In this document: one piece after another, positions 24,083 to 27,001 of the stretch
How the letters are laid out: each line of letters opens with the position of its first letter
Position numbering within the stretch: position 1 is the first letter of the stretch
NCBI GenBank assembly: GCA_964415365.1
Contig: CAYPYW010000028.1
Location: forward strand, 1-27,001
Direction: 5' to 3'
DNA: 27,001 bases
From: Hydromicrobium sp964415365
GTDB taxonomy: Bacteria > Actinomycetota > Humimicrobiia > Humimicrobiales > Humimicrobiaceae
The notes under the pieces: model-generated
What the model was told of the DNA's origin: nothing
The model's database searches: none
The model's input: only the letters and a program-made list of their open reading frames with translations
Program-made: the position numbers and the translations under genes

Positions 24083-24142
24083 TAAAGCATCATAAAAAAA
24101 TTTATTAAATATTTTTCTAATGTTTTTTTGGGAGGATTTAAG

Positions 24143-24415
24143 ATGTTTAAGGAAATCAGTGACATAAAGAAGGTTTGCGAGACTATAAATTCAAAATCAG
24201 AAAGGATTAAAGACCTGGCAACTAACCTTGATAAGCTTATGGAGGAAATTAAGTCTAAAGCAGGTCAGGAAGAGGCTGCAAATGTGACCCTGGCCATAAG
24301 GAAGGAATTATCAAATTTATTCATCTTAAATTCCAATATGGGAGATAATTTGAATGTAATGCAAAAGATATCCACTTCCATGAAAGGAGAGTTTTTAAAG
24401 ATCCTGCATCAGTAA
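24143..24415 (+). CDS. Small helical (coiled-coil) protein of unknown function
   Basis: I do not recognise this 90-residue protein. It appears almost entirely alpha-helical and charged, with heptad-like spacing of hydrophobic residues over about residues 15-45 (INSKSERIKDLATNLDKLME) and again near the C-terminus. It has a single cysteine (Cys12), no membrane segment and no metal motif. GGGAGGA ends seven bases before ATG 24143, which I prefer over the TTG at 24128. It has its own extended -10 promoter. It lies between two hydrogenase operons pointing at each other and could be a regulator or assembly partner, but the position alone does not show this. Confidence 0.7.
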   Translation: MFKEISDIKKVCETINSKSERIKDLATNLDKLMEEIKSKAGQEEAANVTLAIRKELSNLFILNSNMGDNLNVMQKISTSMKGEFLKILHQ

Positions 24416-24527
24416 TGCGTTATTTATATAATTCTCTGACAGTATTTTCTGAGTAGCCAAAATAATTCTGCTTCAAATTCCTTCATCCTTTAGAAGCTGA
24501 TATTTTTTATCAACAATTAATAAATCT

Positions 24528-25820
24528 TTATTTGGAATCCAAATCAATTAAATGAACTGAGCAGGAAATACATGGGTCATATGCTCTCGCAACCATCTCT
24601 AATTTCTCTGCTATTGATTCTTTGGATTCATTGATGAGCTTTTCGACCGAGGCTTTGATGTCTTTCTCTATATTGGCCAGGTTTTGTGCCGTAGGTGTAA
24701 TGACATCAGCATTAACAAGTTTTCCTTTATTATCAAAGGCATAACTATGAAACAGCATTCCGCGTGGTGCCTCACAAACAGCTGTTCCTCTACCGGCTTT
24801 AACATTTACTCTGGCAGGTTTTTCATTCTTTATACCGTTTCTAATAAGTTGTTCTATGATTTCAAGTGACCTTTCTATGGCATAGACCAGCTCAACAGCT
24901 TGAGCCGGGTTATTGTGGAGTATATTTTCCGAGGGCAGGTTCAAACCTAATTTCTTCATGGCTTTTTTAGACTCTCCGGCTAGCTTATGTCCGTTTAACA
25001 TTATCCTTGCCAGGGAACCTACCATAAATGGTTTGTTCTTAAACTGACTGTGCTTTGCATGAGAATGTTTAACCACCTTTTCATTACATAAGTCTTTGTA
25101 CCTGTCTATATCTATTGAGTCACCGGTTGACAGAGTTATCCTGTCTCCAAGGAAGCTATATTTGCCGCCGGGGGCTTCAATTGCTGCATAAACAGTTGGG
25201 GATTCAGTAAATTCAGGAATTTTTAAGGTAGCCATAAAATCAATGGTGGACAGAGCTTGCTCCAGCCCTTTCTTCAGCTGTTCCTTAAGATCAAGGAGCA
25301 TTTCTTTATTTGGCAATTTTCCAAAGCCACCAATTACTGCATTCACAGGATGAACTGCTCTTCCACCTATTGCTTCCTGAATAGTATTTCCGAGTTTTTT
25401 TAAGTTCAAACCCATCACTACCAGTTCGGGATGGTCAGCGGCAAGACTGATAGCCCCGGTATAACCCAGATAGTCAGGTACTGCGAGACAGAATAAATGA
25501 AGAGCATGGCTTTCTATATTTCCTCCCTGTATTAGAAGATCACGCAGCAGAGCAGTCTGGGATGTAGTTTTGACACCGAAAGCTTTTTCTACAGCCATTA
25601 AAGAGGTTATCGTATGAACTGCGGAGCAGATGGCGCATATGCGCGATAATATCGGGGGAATTTCATCATAATTTCTCCCGATTACCAGGGGCTCAAAAAA
25701 ACGGCTGCCCTCAAAGATGTCTACATTTATCCGCGTGGCCTTTCCGCCTTTAATCTCAACAGTAATACCGCCATGTCCCTCTACTCTGCACAGGTGATCT
25801 ATGACTATTGAATCATTCAT
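24528..25820 (-). CDS. Second [NiFe] hydrogenase alpha (large) subunit
   Basis: This is a second, divergent catalytic subunit of 430 residues from ATG 25820. Further upstream starts would overlap the delta gene, while AAGGA lies about nine bases before this ATG. Active-site cysteines are Cys62 and Cys65 (RICAICSAVHT) and Cys417 and Cys420 (DPCISCSVH). CRVEGHGG is the N-terminal motif. Cleavage after His423 would free seven residues (LIDLDSK). It shares the general group 3 architecture with the alpha at 22163 but differs through most of its length, so this is an older paralogue or a separately acquired enzyme, not a recent duplicate. It is last in its operon and has no protease gene after it. 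It faces the first cluster, with the small helical protein between. Confidence 0.93.
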   Translation of the reverse strand: MNDSIVIDHLCRVEGHGGITVEIKGGKATRINVDIFEGSRFFEPLVIGRNYDEIPPILSRICAICSAVHTITSLMAVEKAFGVKTTSQTALLRDLLIQGGNIESHALHLFCLAVPDYLGYTGAISLAADHPELVVMGLNLKKLGNTIQEAIGGRAVHPVNAVIGGFGKLPNKEMLLDLKEQLKKGLEQALSTIDFMATLKIPEFTESPTVYAAIEAPGGKYSFLGDRITLSTGDSIDIDRYKDLCNEKVVKHSHAKHSQFKNKPFMVGSLARIMLNGHKLAGESKKAMKKLGLNLPSENILHNNPAQAVELVYAIERSLEIIEQLIRNGIKNEKPARVNVKAGRGTAVCEAPRGMLFHSYAFDNKGKLVNADVITPTAQNLANIEKDIKASVEKLINESKESIAEKLEMVARAYDPCISCSVHLIDLDSK

Positions 25821-25839
25821 TTTATTATTCCTTGTATTA

Positions 25840-26604
25840 TTACTTGTTAAATTGTTTTTGTAAAATTTCTGCTTGAGCAGCAAAACTTCGTAGTCTATTT
25901 TCTATATCTCTTAAAGTGAATCCTTTTTCTTTTAATATCTTTACCTCAGAGGCAACATTTGCCTCATTTACGGGGCCTCTGCATCCCTGGCAGGGGATAT
26001 TATAACCCGGGCAACGACCATTACAGCCGGCTACAGTTATAGGTCCAAGGCACAATTCATTTTTTTCTGCCAGCAAACAGACATATTCATTCATCTTACA
26101 TTCAGTGCAAACCGCGTGGCTGGGCAGTAAAGGAAGATCGCCATGTAAAAGAGAGGCGACAGCTTTTAAGAATTGCTCTTTCTCTATCGGGCATCCGGAA
26201 ACAGACAAGTCAACTCTGACGAAATTGTTTAAAGGCTGTGCCTTTATGCTTTTGAAATATTTACCTTTCGTTCCGTATACTTTTTCCAGAAAATCTCCTC
26301 GCGGGACATCATTTCTCATGGCTGGAAGTCCGCCCCATACTGCACAGGTTCCGAGGGCAATAAGTAATTTTGACCTTTGTCTGATCTCTTTTAATGACTC
26401 TTCATCAATTGGCTGGACAACGGATCCTTCGACAAACGCAATATCCAGCTTGCACTTTTCATCATTTTTAGTCATGGCTGTAGGAAAATACTTGATATCT
26501 ACAGCACCCAGGATATCAATAAGCTCGTCCTCACAATTCAGAATCACTATCTGCTCGCCAGCACAGCCAGTTAATCCTAATATTCCGACTTTTGGTTTCA
26601 CCAT
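25840..26604 (-). CDS. Second [NiFe] hydrogenase delta (small) subunit, proximal-cluster Cys replaced by Glu
   Basis: This small subunit of 254 residues is aligned without gaps at its N-terminus to the delta at 21383 (KVGIxGxTGC). Three proximal-cluster cysteines are kept: Cys14, Cys87 (GTCAVWGG) and Cys138 (SGCPIE). The expected Cys17 is Glu17 (TGCAGEQ), encoded by GAG at 26556-26554. A cysteine absent from the other copy occurs at position 24. The C-terminal cysteines for two more clusters are intact (CTECKMN, CLGP, GCNGRCP, CQGCRG). AAAGGAG precedes the ATG; the gene sits eight bases after gamma and 19 before alpha. Carboxylate ligation of a [4Fe-4S] cluster is possible, and would alter its potential, or the cluster may be [3Fe-4S]. 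The substitution is seen; the effect is inferred. Confidence 0.9.
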   Translation of the reverse strand: MVKPKVGILGLTGCAGEQIVILNCEDELIDILGAVDIKYFPTAMTKNDEKCKLDIAFVEGSVVQPIDEESLKEIRQRSKLLIALGTCAVWGGLPAMRNDVPRGDFLEKVYGTKGKYFKSIKAQPLNNFVRVDLSVSGCPIEKEQFLKAVASLLHGDLPLLPSHAVCTECKMNEYVCLLAEKNELCLGPITVAGCNGRCPGYNIPCQGCRGPVNEANVASEVKILKEKGFTLRDIENRLRSFAAQAEILQKQFNK

Positions 26605-26612
26605 AATCTCCT

Positions 26613-27001
26613 TTATTCAATCATTTCCGGGAGGTTCATTGCATCCCAGTAAGTAAATATAGGTCCATCTATGCATGTATATTTGTACCCAATGCTGCAA
26701 TGCCCACACTTGCCCACGCCACATTTCATTTTTCTTTCCAGAGACATCAATATTCTATCCTTTGAGAAATCCCTCTTCAGTAACTCCTTAAGAACAAATT
26801 TATACATGATAGGAGGTCCGCACAGGGCGGCATAAGTTGTAGCGGGATCAAGTTTTACATAATCAAACAACTTTGTTACGACTCCAAAATGGGCCTTCCA
26901 TATTCCTTCTTCATCTTTATCCACTGTTAGTAAACACTTTATATCAGATCTGTCAATTAGCTTTATAAGTTCGTATTTAAATAGCATCTCATCAGGATTT
27001 T
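26613..27001 (-). CDS. Second [NiFe] hydrogenase gamma subunit (partial, N-terminus beyond the window)
   Basis: Only the C-terminal 129 or so codons are present; the frame is open through the window edge (it reads N-P-D-E before the Met at 26987), so that Met is not the true start. The visible part is the pyridine-nucleotide half, with ALCGPPIMYK, and the [2Fe-2S] site C-x4-C-x2-C-x7-C (KCGVGKCGHCSIGYKYTC). It matches the gamma at 20523 motif for motif, including the NPDEMLFK/NPESILFK segment. The order gamma-delta-alpha repeats that of the first cluster, so a beta subunit is expected just beyond position 27001. Confidence 0.9.
   Translation of the reverse strand, partial: NPDEMLFKYELIKLIDRSDIKCLLTVDKDEEGIWKAHFGVVTKLFDYVKLDPATTYAALCGPPIMYKFVLKELLKRDFSKDRILMSLERKMKCGVGKCGHCSIGYKYTCIDGPIFTYWDAMNLPEMIE

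Noticed and set aside
24498..24512. TGATA-TTTTT-TATCA hairpin between the helical protein and second hydrogenase operon
   Set aside because: Five A:T-rich pairs with an all-T loop and no T-tract on either side; not a credible terminator.
26105..26656. 183-codon plus-strand frame over the second delta gene
   Set aside because: It mirrors the conserved delta gene and shows no recognisable domain.

Overview
This is a 27 kb AT-rich window from what looks like an anaerobic, fermentative bacterium that lives on carbohydrates and organic acids. The evidence for that lifestyle is two cytoplasmic group-3-type [NiFe] hydrogenase gene sets, a GTP-type PEP carboxykinase, a sugar-type ABC importer and an L-ribulose/arabinose pathway. 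No rRNA, tRNA or other taxonomic marker is present. A Thr/Glu-rich linker follows the lipoprotein cysteine of the solute-binding protein. Together with the gene set and low G+C, this recalls uncultured lineages such as Atribacterota or OPB41-type Actinomycetota, but that is only an inference. I saw no insertion sequence, prophage gene or CRISPR array.

Region 1 (1-9065, + strand) is a transport and CoA-chemistry locus. It encodes a CoA-acylating (methylmalonate-)semialdehyde dehydrogenase behind a perfect consensus promoter, a sugar-type binding lipoprotein, an M24 peptidase/creatinase-fold protein with an incomplete metal site, a CaiB-type (family III) CoA-transferase, and a family I CoA-transferase-like A/B pair whose beta chain lacks the usual catalytic Glu and resembles IpdAB hydrolases. 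Two ABC permeases follow. The enzymes lie inside the transporter operon, between binding protein and permeases, which suggests uptake and CoA-dependent breakdown of one specific substrate that I cannot name. No transporter ATPase is in the window.

Region 2 (9066-14380, + strand) is a pentose locus: an L-fucose/L-arabinose isomerase-fold protein, a ROK repressor that may have a leaderless mRNA, AraB ribulokinase and AraD 4-epimerase. These would convert an aldopentose, probably L-arabinose, to D-xylulose 5-phosphate. A small unrecognised membrane protein follows.

Region 3 (14381-18679) holds a 336 bp AT-rich leader, GTP-dependent PEP carboxykinase, and a convergent DUF1015 gene with its own promoter, which is divergent from that of hypB.

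Region 4 (18589-27001) is devoted to hydrogenase. HypB (nickel-insertion GTPase) comes first. A complete beta-gamma-delta-alpha cluster in the order of archaeal sulfhydrogenase I (group 3b type) follows with its maturation protease, then a 90-residue helical protein with its own extended -10 promoter. A second hydrogenase set (gamma-delta-alpha, gamma cut by the window end) runs on the opposite strand toward the first. The second delta subunit has Glu in place of one proximal-cluster Cys. The two enzymes would exchange electrons between H2/H+, NAD(P)(H) and possibly ferredoxin or sulfur compounds, disposing of reductant from the sugar and acid catabolism encoded upstream.
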